Below are positions 1 to 9,543 of a DNA stretch of 39,781 nt, piece by piece. Source of the DNA: Mycolicibacter arupensis (GTDB lineage: Bacteria; Actinomycetota; Actinomycetes; Mycobacteriales; Mycobacteriaceae). The stretch is taken from NCBI RefSeq assembly GCF_002086515.1, contig NZ_MVHH01000037.1, positions 1-39,781 on the forward strand, in the 5' to 3' direction. The notes beneath the pieces were generated by a model. It was not told the DNA's origin. It saw only the letters and a list, made by a program, of their open reading frames with translations, and did no database searches. Each line of letters starts with the position of its first letter. Positions within the stretch are counted from its first letter, which is position 1. The position numbers and the translations under genes are program-made.

Positions 1-56
1 TCCCTGTCACACAGGCTCACCGATACCGTGCGGGACAACCTCCCTGGACATCACAG

Positions 57-1286
57 CTAGCGCAGCATCAGATAGATCAGCGCCGCGTTGAGTGACCCGA
101 TCACCACGGTGACGGTCCAGCCCAGCGCCGAGGTCAGGGCCTTGTTGGCGTCGGCGCCCATCAGGGCGCGGTCGCTGGTCAACCGGATCAGCGGAACCAG
201 GGCAAAGGGAATGCCGAAGGACAACACCACCTGCGAGATCACCAGTGCCCGCGTCGGCTCCACGCCGAGGGCCAAGATGGTCAGCGCCGGGCCCAGCGTG
301 ATCAGCCGGCGCCAGAGCAAGGGAACCGTCACCCGCAGCAGGCCCTGCATGATCATCGCGCCCGCATAGGCGCCCACCGAGGTCGAGGCCAAGCCCGACG
401 CCAACAGCCCGATGGCGAACAGCAGCGCGACCGTGGGGCCCAGGGTGTGGCCGACGGCGGCGTGCGCCCCTTCGATGGAATCGGCGTGGTCCACGCCGCG
501 CAGACTGTTGGCGGCCACCACCAGCATGGCCAGGTTCAACGTCCCGGCCACCAGCATCGCCAGGCCGACGTCCCAGCGGGTCACCCGCAGCAGTCGCCGT
601 CGTGCCGGACCCGGTTCGGGCTGACCATGCCGGTCCCGGGCCAGCCCGGAGTGCAGGTACACCGCATGCGGCATGACGGTCGCGCCGAGGATCGCGGTGG
701 CCAGCAGCACGCTTTCGGCGCCGTCGAAGCGGGGCAGCAGGCCGGCGGCGACCTCAGCCGGTGCCGGTGGCGCTACCACCAGGCTGGCCAGGAAGCCGAT
801 GGCGATGATGATGAGCAGTCCGCTGGTCACCTGCTCGAAGATCCGCGGACCGCGCCGGTCGCCCACCGCCAGCAGGGCCATCGACACGGCGCCGGTGATC
901 AGGCCGCCGAGCAGCAGCGGCAACCCGAAGATCAGGTTCAGCGCAATCGCGCCGCCCACCACCTCGGCCAGATCGGTGGCCATCGCGACCAACTCCGCCT
1001 GCAGCCAGTAGGCGATCCGGGCCGGTCCGCGGCTGTGGGCGCCGATCACCTCCGGCAGCGAGCGCCCGGTGACCAAACCGAGCTTGGCCGAGAGGTACTG
1101 GACCAACCCGGCCATGACGTTGGCCGTCACGATGACCCAGACCAGCAGGAACCCGTATTTCGCCCCCGCGCTGACATTGGCGGCGACGTTGCCCGGGTCG
1201 ACGTAGGCGATGGCGGCGACGAAAGCCGGGCCGAGCAACGCCCAGCCCGGCTTCAGCCCCACCGCGGCGTCCTGGGCCACCGGCAC
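57..1286 (-). CDS. mntH: Nramp-family divalent metal transporter MntH
   Basis: This is an integral membrane carrier expected to import Mn2+ (also Fe2+) with protons. The 409-residue protein is hydrophobic throughout, with about 11 likely membrane helices. It carries both Nramp signatures: DPGN at residues 30-33 in the first helix, and MPHAVYLHSG starting near residue 205 in helix 6. Both contain metal-coordinating residues in the family. The chosen start is GTG at 1286; an AAAGG sits directly against it, so a start a couple of codons further in is possible. It is the last gene of a minus-strand run with the two oxidoreductase genes upstream, as in M. tuberculosis (Rv0924c by recall). No Mn- or Fe-regulator box was recognised in the 80 nt upstream. 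Function is confident; the exact start is not. Confidence 0.95.
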   Translation of the reverse strand: MPVAQDAAVGLKPGWALLGPAFVAAIAYVDPGNVAANVSAGAKYGFLLVWVIVTANVMAGLVQYLSAKLGLVTGRSLPEVIGAHSRGPARIAYWLQAELVAMATDLAEVVGGAIALNLIFGLPLLLGGLITGAVSMALLAVGDRRGPRIFEQVTSGLLIIIAIGFLASLVVAPPAPAEVAAGLLPRFDGAESVLLATAILGATVMPHAVYLHSGLARDRHGQPEPGPARRRLLRVTRWDVGLAMLVAGTLNLAMLVVAANSLRGVDHADSIEGAHAAVGHTLGPTVALLFAIGLLASGLASTSVGAYAGAMIMQGLLRVTVPLLWRRLITLGPALTILALGVEPTRALVISQVVLSFGIPFALVPLIRLTSDRALMGADANKALTSALGWTVTVVIGSLNAALIYLMLR

Positions 1287-1367
1287 CCTTTCGATCCGGA
1301 GTGACGAATAGGAAAGTCAGGGTAGCCGGAGTTTCACCGTCGGGCCGTGGCCGCGACGTCGTGGCAC

Positions 1368-2453
1368 TCAGCCGGCGTTGTACAGGCCACGCCCGGTGAC
1401 CAGCGGAAGGTCCAGCGTGGTCCGAATCCCCGCCTCGGCCGCAACCACCGCCGGAATCGCGTTGACCACCCGCATGGCCGTGGCCACCAGGCCGGCGTGG
1501 TTGTGGTCTCCGTTGGGGCTCGACAGGCACAGGTCCAGCGCATACGACGGCTCGCCGGTCACCTCGACGCGGTAGGAGCCGCCCGGCTGGGCCGGCTGCG
1601 GCCACTCCGGGCAGAGGTCTTCGCGCAGGCGGGTGACGTGCTCAAGAACCACCGCGGCCTTGCCGTCGACCATGCCGCGCACCTCGAACCGCAACGCGGC
1701 GGCCGTGCCCTCGGCGATGTCACCGGAAGAGATCGAGAAGTCCTCGGGCGCGGGCACCCGAATGTGGGACTGCTCGACCGAGTCCAGTTCCAGTCCCAGG
1801 CCCGCGGCCAGCTGGCGCACAACCGAACCCCACGCCAGGCTCAGTACGCCCGGCTGCAGCAGCATCGGGGTCTCGTCCATCGGCCTGCCGAACCCCATCA
1901 CGTCGAACATGACGGCGGCGCTGTCGTAGGTGGCGTAGTCGACGATCTCCATGCAGCGGATCTGCTGGATGCTCTGGCAGGTTCCGGCCAGGGCCAGCGG
2001 CAGCAGGTCGTTGGCGAAGCCCGGGTCGATGCCGTTGATGAACAGGCTGGCGTTGCCGGCCTTGGCCGCGTCCTCGATCGGGGTCAGCATCTCGGCGGGG
2101 ATGACGTTCCACGGGTATTGCAGGAACACCGCGCTGCTGCCGACCACGTTGATACCGGCGGCCAGAATGCGCTGGAAATCCTGCAGTGCCTCGACGAGCC
2201 GGTTGTCGGCCAGCGCGGTGTAGACCACGCAGTCGGGCTTGGTGTCGAGCACCCGCTGCAGGTCGGTGGTCGCGGTCACGCCGGTGGGGGTGACCGCACC
2301 GTCGAGTCCGGCCAGTTCCGCCGCGTCTTTCCCGGCCTTGGCATCCGAAGACACCCACACGCCGGTCAGTTCATACTCGGGGTTGATGATCAGCGCCTTG
2401 AGCGCGTGGATGCCGACATTGCCGGTGCCGATCTGGGCAACACGAATAGCCAT
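1368..2453 (-). CDS. NAD(P)-binding dihydrodipicolinate-reductase-like oxidoreductase
   Basis: This is a 361-residue cytoplasmic protein with an N-terminal Rossmann fold: GTGNVG at residues 9-14 follows a hydrophobic strand. It belongs to the large actinobacterial family annotated as dihydrodipicolinate reductase N-terminal domain or amine dehydrogenase-like proteins, which is distinct from true DapB. The substrate is unknown. The start was placed at ATG 2453 because GAGGA lies 8 nt upstream. A GTG at 2468 in the same frame would overlap the stop of the upstream SDR by 4 nt and is the alternative. The gene follows the SDR closely and is probably co-transcribed with it. By recall it matches M. 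tuberculosis Rv0926c. Pairing with an SDR suggests a shared oxidoreductive pathway, but nothing in the sequence names the substrate. Confidence 0.85.
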   Translation of the reverse strand: MAIRVAQIGTGNVGIHALKALIINPEYELTGVWVSSDAKAGKDAAELAGLDGAVTPTGVTATTDLQRVLDTKPDCVVYTALADNRLVEALQDFQRILAAGINVVGSSAVFLQYPWNVIPAEMLTPIEDAAKAGNASLFINGIDPGFANDLLPLALAGTCQSIQQIRCMEIVDYATYDSAAVMFDVMGFGRPMDETPMLLQPGVLSLAWGSVVRQLAAGLGLELDSVEQSHIRVPAPEDFSISSGDIAEGTAAALRFEVRGMVDGKAAVVLEHVTRLREDLCPEWPQPAQPGGSYRVEVTGEPSYALDLCLSSPNGDHNHAGLVATAMRVVNAIPAVVAAEAGIRTTLDLPLVTGRGLYNAG

Positions 2454-2464
2454 CGGTGAGTTCC

Positions 2465-3256
2465 TCACAGGTCCGGGACGGGAAGGTCAAGGTTCGGGAA
2501 GGTGATGCCGCCGTCGACTTCGAGCACCTTGCCGGTCAGGTAATTACCGGCCGGGGAGGCCAGGTACAGCGCGGCGGCGGCGATCTCCTCGGGGTCACCG
2601 AGTCGGCGCATGGGCGTCGCCTTCTCCATGGGGGTGCGCAGCTCCTCGTTGGCGGCCACCACGTTCAGCGCCGAGGTCATGATCGAGCCCGGGGCAATGG
2701 CGTTGACGCGGATCTTCGGGCACAGGTCCAACGCGGCCAGCCGGGTGTAGTGCGCCAGCGCGGCCTTGGCGGTGCCGTAGGCGGCGAACCCTCGCCCGGG
2801 CACCCGCCCCATGGTGGAGGTGATATTGATGAACGACCCGCCACCGGAGTGCTCCAACATCAGCGGCACCGCCGCGATCGTCAGCGCGTGCGCGGTGGCG
2901 ACGTTGAACGTGAACGCGTCTCGCAGGTCCTTGGTCGAGGTGGTCAGCAACGTGTTGGGCATGGTCCCGCCGACGTTGTTGACGACGATGTCGAGCCTGC
3001 CGAACGCCTCGACGGCCTCGGCTGCCAGCTTCGCCGTCTCCTCCGGCTGGGCGAGATCGGCGACCACGACATGGGCGCGACGCCCCGCCGCCCGGACCTG
3101 ATCAGCGACGGCCTCTAGTTCGGATTGGGTGCGCGAGGCGATCACCACGTCCGCGCCGGCCTCGGCGAACGCGACGGCGATGGCTGCCCCCAGGCCCCGG
3201 CCAGCACCGGTGATCACGGCGGTTTGATTATCGATTCGGAATTTGTCGAGTATCAC
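2465..3256 (-). CDS. SDR-family NAD(P)-dependent oxidoreductase
   Basis: This is a classical short-chain dehydrogenase/reductase of 263 residues with a GTG start. It has the cofactor motif TGAGRGLG (residues 16-23), the NNVGG variant of the NNAG motif, a serine in the NITST strand, and the catalytic YGTAK (YxxxK) pair followed by the usual PGSI segment. The C-terminus ends in the SDR pattern [12 protein letters not shown] plus a short tail. SDRs of this class oxidise or reduce hydroxyl or keto groups on small or acyl substrates, and the substrate here is not evident. It leads the minus-strand group containing the Rossmann oxidoreductase and mntH, and matches Rv0927c in M. tuberculosis by recall. 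Only about 100 nt separate it from ku, where M. tuberculosis has the pst phosphate-transport locus. Confidence 0.93.
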   Translation of the reverse strand: MILDKFRIDNQTAVITGAGRGLGAAIAVAFAEAGADVVIASRTQSELEAVADQVRAAGRRAHVVVADLAQPEETAKLAAEAVEAFGRLDIVVNNVGGTMPNTLLTTSTKDLRDAFTFNVATAHALTIAAVPLMLEHSGGGSFINITSTMGRVPGRGFAAYGTAKAALAHYTRLAALDLCPKIRVNAIAPGSIMTSALNVVAANEELRTPMEKATPMRRLGDPEEIAAAALYLASPAGNYLTGKVLEVDGGITFPNLDLPVPDL

Positions 3257-3358
3257 TTCGACACGCTAACAAGGATCGACCACGAGCTGAACCCCTTTTT
3301 TGAAACACGTTCTAATTCGGTGTTGAGGGGCATCTGCGGGTGCGTCGGCAGCGCTGGA

Positions 3359-4225
3359 TCACGACTTCCTGGCAGTGGCCTTCTTCGCGGTGGTCTTCTT
3401 CGCCGGCGCCTTCTTGGTGGCCGCCTTCGTGGACTCCGCGCGCTTCTTGACACTGGCCTCCAGCTTGGCCAGCAGATCCGAGACGTCCTCGGTGGCATCC
3501 AGGTCGGCGGGACGCTCCTCGGGCGTGAACGCCTCGTCACCTTCGAGCTTGGCCGCGATCAGCTCCTGCAACTGCTCCTGATAGGTGTCGTGGTAGCGGT
3601 CGGAGTCGAAATCGTCGGCCATGGATTCCACCACCTGGCCGGCCATCTTCAGCTCGGCCGGTTTGATCTCGACGTCCGCGTCCAGCGAGGGGAAGTCCGG
3701 GTCACGGATCTCGTCCGGCCACAGCAGTGTGTGCACCACCATCACCTCGCGCTTGGAGAAGTCCTTGACCCGCAGCGCCGCCAGCCTGGTCTTGTTGCGC
3801 AGGGTGAAGTGGACGATGGCCACCCGATCGGTATCCGCCAGCGTCTTGGCCAGCAGCACATAGGATTTGATCGATTTGGTGGCCGGCTCGAGAAAATAGC
3901 TCCGGTCAAAGAGCAGCGGGTCCAGGTCGCCGGCCGGGACGAACTCGAGCACCGCGATCTCATGATCGCGCTCCTCGGGGAGATTGGCGATGTCGTCGTC
4001 GGTGATCACCACCATCCGGCCGTCGTCGGACTCATACGCCCGCGCGATGTCGGCGTAGTCGACCACTTCGCCGCACTCTTCGCACACCCGCCGGTAGCGA
4101 ATTCGCCCGTGGTCCTTGGCGTGCACCTGACGGAACTTGATGTCATGGTCCTCGGTGGCGCTGTAGACCTTGACCGGCACGTTGACCAGACCAAATGCGA
4201 TCGAACCCTTCCAGATGGAACGCAT
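3359..4225 (-). CDS. mku: Ku DNA end-binding protein (NHEJ)
   Basis: Bacterial Ku is a homodimeric ring that binds double-strand DNA ends and recruits LigD for non-homologous end joining. The 288-residue protein opens with MRSIWKGSIAFGLVNVPVK, the hallmark Ku N-terminus, and contains the Ku core with the RRVCEECGEVV segment. It ends in a lysine/alanine-rich tail (the last roughly 30 residues, with KKA and AKK repeats), a basic extension of the kind that modulates DNA binding. ATG 4225 was chosen because the family start is conserved there; reading upstream gives no Ku-like sequence. No Shine-Dalgarno is present, but CATACT lies 6 nt before the ATG, so a leaderless mRNA is likely. The gene is divergent from ligD with 63 nt between start codons. 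Confidence 0.97.
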   Translation of the reverse strand: MRSIWKGSIAFGLVNVPVKVYSATEDHDIKFRQVHAKDHGRIRYRRVCEECGEVVDYADIARAYESDDGRMVVITDDDIANLPEERDHEIAVLEFVPAGDLDPLLFDRSYFLEPATKSIKSYVLLAKTLADTDRVAIVHFTLRNKTRLAALRVKDFSKREVMVVHTLLWPDEIRDPDFPSLDADVEIKPAELKMAGQVVESMADDFDSDRYHDTYQEQLQELIAAKLEGDEAFTPEERPADLDATEDVSDLLAKLEASVKKRAESTKAATKKAPAKKTTAKKATARKS

Positions 4226-4231
4226 AGGGCC

Positions 4232-4237
4232 AGTATG
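4232..4237 (-). promoter_or_regulatory. -10 element of a probable leaderless ku promoter
   Basis: CATACT (NANNNT form) reads toward ku and ends 6 nt before its ATG. No ribosome-binding sequence is present. This spacing is typical of mycobacterial leaderless transcripts. No convincing -35 was seen. Confidence 0.45.
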
Positions 4238-4275
4238 CCCACCCGGATGTGCCGATAACCTGCATTGGCGCGACG

Positions 4276-4281
4276 TAGGTT
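4276..4281 (+). promoter_or_regulatory. -10 element of a probable leaderless ligD promoter
   Basis: TAGGTT (TANNNT) is followed by exactly 7 nt and then the ligD ATG at 4289, with no Shine-Dalgarno. This predicts transcription starting at the A of the start codon. It also argues for ATG 4289 over the in-frame TTG at 4265. Confidence 0.5.
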
Positions 4282-4288
4282 GGGTCTT

Positions 4289-6568
4289 ATGGCCGCTGAG
4301 TCCGTGCAGACCCGGGTCACGCTGACCAACGCCGACAAGGTGCTCTACCCCGCCACGGGCACCACCAAAGCCGAGGTCTTCGACTACTACACCCGCATCG
4401 CCGAGGTGATGCTGCCGCACATCGCGGGCCGCCCGGTTACCCGCAAACGGTGGCCCAACGGCGTCGAACAGGGATCCTTCTTCGAAAAGCAGCTCGCGGC
4501 TTCGGCGCCGGGCTGGCTGCCCCGCGCAGACATTCAGCATCGCTCCGGTGTCACCACGTATCCGATCATCGACGACGTCGACGGCCTGGCCTGGATCGCC
4601 CAGCAGGCCGCGCTGGAAGTCCACGTCCCGCAGTGGCGATTCGAAACGCAATGGAGTCACGGCGGCAAGGTGCTCGCACCCGGACTGGCAACGCGCCTGG
4701 TGTTCGACCTCGACCCCGGCGAGGGCGTGTCGATGAGCCAGCTCGCCGACGTGGCGCGTGCCATCCGTGACCTGATCTCCGATCTGGGACTGGAGACCTT
4801 TCCGCTCACCAGCGGCAGTAAGGGACTGCACATCTATGCCGCGCTGGACCGTCCGGTGAGCAGTCCCGGCGCCGTCGCGGTGGCCAAACGCGTTGCCCAG
4901 CAGCTTGAGAGCACGCTACCCACACTGGTGACGGCCACCATGTCCAAGAAACTCCGGGTGGGCAAGGTCTTCCTCGACTGGAGCCAGAACAACGCGTCGA
5001 AGACCACCATCGCGCCGTATTCGCTGCGGGGCCGCGACCACCCCACCGTTGCCGCCCCACGCACCTGGGCCGAACTCGACGACCCGCAACTGCGACAGTT
5101 GCGCTTCGACGAAGTGCTGGAACGCGTCGCCCGAGATGGTGACCTGCTGGCCGCCCTGGACCCACCACCGCAGGCTCGGGACCGGCTGGCGGTGTACCGG
5201 GCCAAACGCGATGCCGGTCGGACTCCCGAACCCGTACCTGCCGCGGCCCCGGCACCCAGCGCCGGCAACAGCTTCGTCATCCACGAACACCACGCCCGCC
5301 GCCTGCACTACGACTTTCGGCTGGAACGGAACGGAGTGTTGATGAGCTGGGCGGTGCCCAAGAACCTTCCGACCACGACGTCGGTCAACCATCTCGCGGT
5401 GCGTACCGAGGACCATCCGCTGGAGTACGGCAGCTTCGAAGGCACCATCCCCAAGGGCGAGTACGGCGCCGGCACCGTAAGCATCTGGGATTCGGGCACG
5501 TATGTGACCGAGAAATTCGAGGACACCGCCGAAAAGGGCGAGGTGATAGTCGTGCTGTCCGGTCACCGGATCTCCGGGCGATACGCCCTGATCCGCACCG
5601 GGGGCGATCAATGGCTGGCGCACCGCATGAAAGATCAGCAGGCGTTCTCGTTCGCAGAGTTGACTCCGATGCTGGCCACGCACGGATCGGTGGCCCGGTT
5701 GGCGCCGAGCCAGTGGGCCTTCGAAGGCAAATGGGACGGGTATCGGCTGCTGGTGGAGGCCGATCACGGCCGGCTGCGGTTGCGGGCCCGCAGTGGCCGA
5801 GACGTCACCGGCGAGTATCCGCAGCTGCCGTTCCCCGCAGCCGACCTGGCCGAGCATCACCTCGTGCTCGACGGCGAACTGGTCGCGCTCGATGACGCCG
5901 GAGTGCCCAGCTTCGCCGCGATGCAGAACAGTGCCCGTGCGGCCCGGCTACAGTTCTGGGCTTTCGATCTGCTGTATCTCGACGGCCGGCCACTGCTGCG
6001 GGTGGCCTATCGGGATCGCCGAAAGCTCTTGGAAACCCTCGCGCGGGGAACCGATCTGGTGGTCCAGGACCTGCTCTACCCCGACGGTGCCAAGGCCATG
6101 GAGCAGTCCCTCGATCTGGGCTGGGAGGGCGTGGTCGCCAAGAAGTGGGACTCGGCCTACCAACCGGGGCGCCGGTCGTCGGCGTGGGTCAAGTCCAAGC
6201 ACTGGCTGACGCAGGAGGTGGTGATCGGCGGCTGGCGCGAGGGGGAGGGAGCCAGGGGCGGTGGGATCGGATCACTGTTGATGGGTGTGCCCGCAGCCGG
6301 CGGCCTGCGCTTTGTCGGTCGGGTCGGAACGGGATTCACTGAGCGTCAACTGGCGGCCCTCAAAGAGCAGTTGTTGCCCCAGCGCACCGATGAATCACCC
6401 TTCAACACAGCACTTTCCGCCTCGGATGCCAAAGGGGTCACCTTCGTGAATCCGACGGTAGTGGGGGAGGTGCGCTACAGCGAACGCACCTCCGACGGCC
6501 GGCTGCGCCAGCCCAGCTGGCGCGGTCTGCGGCCCGACAAGACGCCCGGCGACGTTCAGTGGGAATGA
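4289..6568 (+). CDS. ligD: ATP-dependent DNA ligase LigD (polymerase-phosphoesterase-ligase)
   Basis: This multifunctional NHEJ enzyme fills, trims and seals ends held by Ku. The 759 residues have the mycobacterial domain order. First is an archaeo-eukaryotic primase-like polymerase (about 1-290) with the catalytic DLDP at residues 140-143. Next is a phosphoesterase (about 325-450) beginning HEHHARRLHYDFRLE. Last is an ATP-dependent ligase (about 455-759) with the adenylated lysine in EGKWDGYR at Lys481 and the motif GWEGVVAKK. The length equals that recalled for M. tuberculosis LigD. The ATG start is supported by a TAGGTT -10 element 7 nt upstream. The gene is divergent from ku, its functional partner. 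All three active sites look intact. Confidence 0.97.
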   Translation: MAAESVQTRVTLTNADKVLYPATGTTKAEVFDYYTRIAEVMLPHIAGRPVTRKRWPNGVEQGSFFEKQLAASAPGWLPRADIQHRSGVTTYPIIDDVDGLAWIAQQAALEVHVPQWRFETQWSHGGKVLAPGLATRLVFDLDPGEGVSMSQLADVARAIRDLISDLGLETFPLTSGSKGLHIYAALDRPVSSPGAVAVAKRVAQQLESTLPTLVTATMSKKLRVGKVFLDWSQNNASKTTIAPYSLRGRDHPTVAAPRTWAELDDPQLRQLRFDEVLERVARDGDLLAALDPPPQARDRLAVYRAKRDAGRTPEPVPAAAPAPSAGNSFVIHEHHARRLHYDFRLERNGVLMSWAVPKNLPTTTSVNHLAVRTEDHPLEYGSFEGTIPKGEYGAGTVSIWDSGTYVTEKFEDTAEKGEVIVVLSGHRISGRYALIRTGGDQWLAHRMKDQQAFSFAELTPMLATHGSVARLAPSQWAFEGKWDGYRLLVEADHGRLRLRARSGRDVTGEYPQLPFPAADLAEHHLVLDGELVALDDAGVPSFAAMQNSARAARLQFWAFDLLYLDGRPLLRVAYRDRRKLLETLARGTDLVVQDLLYPDGAKAMEQSLDLGWEGVVAKKWDSAYQPGRRSSAWVKSKHWLTQEVVIGGWREGEGARGGGIGSLLMGVPAAGGLRFVGRVGTGFTERQLAALKEQLLPQRTDESPFNTALSASDAKGVTFVNPTVVGEVRYSERTSDGRLRQPSWRGLRPDKTPGDVQWE

Positions 6569-6624
6569 CTTTCGGCCATAAGAGTTAAGTGCGTGGGGAA
6601 GCGCGCTGAGGCGTCCGGATCAGT

Positions 6625-9365
6625 TCACTGCGGTGTGCCGCGCAACTCGCGTCGAGACGTCACCCCGAGCTTCGCGAAGATCCTGCGCAGGTGCCATTCG
6701 ACTGTTCGGGGGCTGATGAAGAGGTGGCCGGCGATCTCAGCGTTGGTGTATCCGTCGCCAGCCAGTCGCGCGATATAGCTCTCCTGGTTGGTCAATGACA
6801 CGGCCCGCCCGTCGCCCTTCGGTTTGGGTAGCGGCTCGCCCGCGGCGTGAAGTTCGCGAAGCGTCCGCTCGGCGAAGCCGGCGGTTCCCATCTGGGAAAA
6901 CAGGGCATGGGCGATACGCAGCTCATCGCGCGCTTCCGCTCGGCGGTTCTCGCGGCGCAGCCATTCACCGAAGACCAGGTGCGTGCGGGCGCACATGACC
7001 TTAAGCGGTGAACGCTCCAGTTCTGCGATGGCCGTGCGGTAATCGCTTTCGGCGTCCGGAGAGGTGCTTACCAACGCTGTGACGCGTGCCGCATAGCCGC
7101 GTCCGGTCGCATTGCGCGCCATCTTCGCGCGCTGGACCAACTCTGCTGCTGCTGATTCGGCGATGTTGGTGTCTCCTGCGCGGACGGCCGCCTCGACCGT
7201 TTCGTTGAGAAGATGGCCAAACATTCCAACGTCGTCGTACTCCAGCGCCGTTGTACACGCCCTAAGCGCATCGTCGTACTTGCCCAGGCCATTGTTGAGG
7301 ATGGCAAGTGAGAAGAGTGCGACGGTGATCTCGCTGCCTTCGCCACGAGCGGTCGCGTCGGCGATGGTGGATCTCGCGAGCTCGGCTGCGAGTTCTTGTT
7401 GTCCGCGACACGCGGCGAGATAGGTCTGGATGGACCGGTGCGGTGGTGCGCCGGTCGCGGCGGCGATCGCCTCGGACTGCTCAAGGAGGTTCGCGGCCTG
7501 TTCGAAGTCACCAGCGGTGACACAGCCCCCTCATGGGTCATCAATGCAGCAGGAAGCACAGTCAATTCTCCTGCGGTGCGCAATAACTCGACTTGACGCG
7601 CATTGAGAGCGTTATAGGTGTCCTGATCGAACAGGTCCAGTAGCACGCGCAGGGTGATGGCGTGCGCTCGCGGATCGGCAAGGCCGGCTCGGTCTTCACT
7701 CAAGTACTGGCTGATTGCTTGCCGCAGAACCGGCGCAGCGGTGGCATGTCCGTCGAGGAGGCGCAGGACCAGCCCTTCGAGGAACAGATCAGCGGCACTG
7801 GCCGGGCCGGATCGGGGTCCGAGCCGGCGGGCCGACGTGGCTATCGCCACCGCCGAGCTCTCCTCGTCAGCGGCGAGTCGGCCGACGATCATCGCCGCCA
7901 TCAGTGCCTCGAGGTAGGCATCGCGGGCCAGGACCGGGTCCAAAGATTGCAGCTTTCGGGCGGCTGCCAGGAGCAAGGGGGGCGCATCCCGGCCTCGTCT
8001 GGTGGCAAGCGCGATCTTGGCGCGCAGCAGATCCGATCGAGCGCCGAGCAGCTCGTCCTCGCTGTTACTCGTGACTGCACCGAGGAGTTGCGTCGCCGCT
8101 TCGGGATCGCCTGCGTCCAGTTTGGCCTGGGCGGCGTCCAGTGCTCGCTCAGCGCGACGCGTGGGGTCCGGGGTCAGTTCGGCAGCGCATGCCAAAAATG
8201 CCGCGGCGGCAGCCGCGCCACCACGCCGGCGGGCTCGCTCGGCGGACTGTGCCAGTTCAACCGCGACGCTTTCATCAGGTGCGATCATGGAGTGGGCGTG
8301 ATGCCAGGCCCGATGTTCCTGCTCTGCAAATCCCGAGATCACCTCTGCCAACACCCCGTGCACGTGCCGCCTCTCCGCGGGCGACGCGTCGCCGTAGACG
8401 GCCGAACGGACCAGTGGGTGCCGAAAGCGCAGGCGCCGTTCGACGGTGATCAAACCACTGCGTTCAGCGGGCACCGCTGCGTCAGCGCCGATGTTCAGCC
8501 GATCGGCGGCGCCCCAAAGCCACATCGGGTCACCGGTGGGCTCCGCGGCCGCGATGAGCAGAAGGGTTCGCGTGGCCGCCGGAAGTTCGGACAGACGCTG
8601 GCCGAACTCTCGCTCAATCCGCTTCGTGACCGCAGTTTCGGCCATCAGGGCGTAGCCGCCGGCGATGGCGGCAGGTCCCAGGGAACGCCGAAGCTCCAGT
8701 AATGCCAACGGGTTTCCGTCCGCCTCTGCCAGGAGGTTCTCTCGCACAGTCGCATCCAGCCGGCCTGGCAGGACCCTGGCCAGCAGCGCGTCGGCGTCGG
8801 CGTGGTTGAGGCGGCCCAGATTGAGCTCGGGTAGGCCCAGCAGTTCCTGCGGTGCGCAGGACGTCCGGGTAGTGAAGATCACGACCACCGCGTCGCTGAG
8901 CAGGCGACGAGCAGCGAACGTCAGGGCTTGAAGCGACGCGCGGTCCACCCAGTGTGCGTCGTCGATCGCACAGACCGTCGGACGCTCGGCTCCGGCCTGG
9001 GCGAGCAGCGTCAACACCGCCAAACTGATCAGCAGCGGGTCTGGTGCGCTCCCTACGCCCAGGCCGAGTGCCACGCGCAACGCATGCCTCTGTGGCTCCG
9101 GCAATCCGTTGATGTGGTGGTGGATCGGTCCACACAGCTGCTGCACCCCGGCGTAGGCAAGCTCGATCTCCGACTCCGCGCCGCTGATACGGATGACGCG
9201 AAGGTCATCTGCCTCCGCGATCGCTGCAGTCAGCAACGCGCTCTTGCCGATTCCGGGTTCGCCATTCACGACCAGCACGGCGCCTTTGCCGGCCCGGGCG
9301 TGGCCGAACAACTCCACGAGCCGCCGCTGTTCATGCTGACGCCCGACGAGCGGTGTGGTGCCCAT
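6625..9365 (-). pseudogene. LuxR-family LAL regulator split by a frameshift
   Basis: This is a large ATP-binding LuxR-type regulator whose frame is broken once. The 5' part encodes an AAA-type ATPase with Walker A GEPGIGKSA and a Walker B ending in AIDDAHW. Near 7526-7530 (five C on the plus strand) the LAL-like protein switches to the next frame, which continues through helical repeats to a C-terminal LuxR helix-turn-helix (SLTNQESYIARLAGDGYTNA through the IFAKLGV segment) and stops at 6625. One extra base in the G run would join T-H-E-G-G to GDFEQAANLLEQ and give about 913 residues, close to the intact paralogue at 22000-24807. The unshifted frame stays open to 7068 only because of GC bias. 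The start is probably ATG 9365. It is divergent from the mdlC operon, so it is a likely regulator of that operon. A sequencing error is as possible as a true pseudogene. Confidence 0.8.
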
Positions 9366-9435
9366 GCCGGTGATAGTGACACGTGCGGGGCCGTCCAGCG
9401 CCCCGAACCGCTTGGGGGGCCGTAATGCGTGGCCG

Positions 9436-9457
9436 CACGGGTCTTGCACAACCCGTG
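9436..9457. promoter_or_regulatory. Inverted repeat, candidate operator of the divergent luxR/mdlC region
   Basis: A perfect 7-bp inverted repeat, CACGGGT-N8-ACCCGTG, lies in the 178-nt gap between the LAL regulator and the decarboxylase operon. A further half-site-like CACGGGG follows at about 9463. The position fits an operator; which protein binds it is inference. Confidence 0.4.
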
Positions 9458-9543
9458 GCTTTCACGGGGTGGTGGGGACGTGTCGCAGCGTGTGATGAGA
9501 GCAGTGAGTTGCTCGAAGCCGACCGATGAAGGGTGTGTGGCGG

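Noticed and set aside
7068..7525. Open tail of the LAL regulator's first frame
   Set aside because: Ser/Pro/Arg-rich sequence unlike any LAL protein; the true continuation is in the neighbouring frame and ends in a LuxR HTH.
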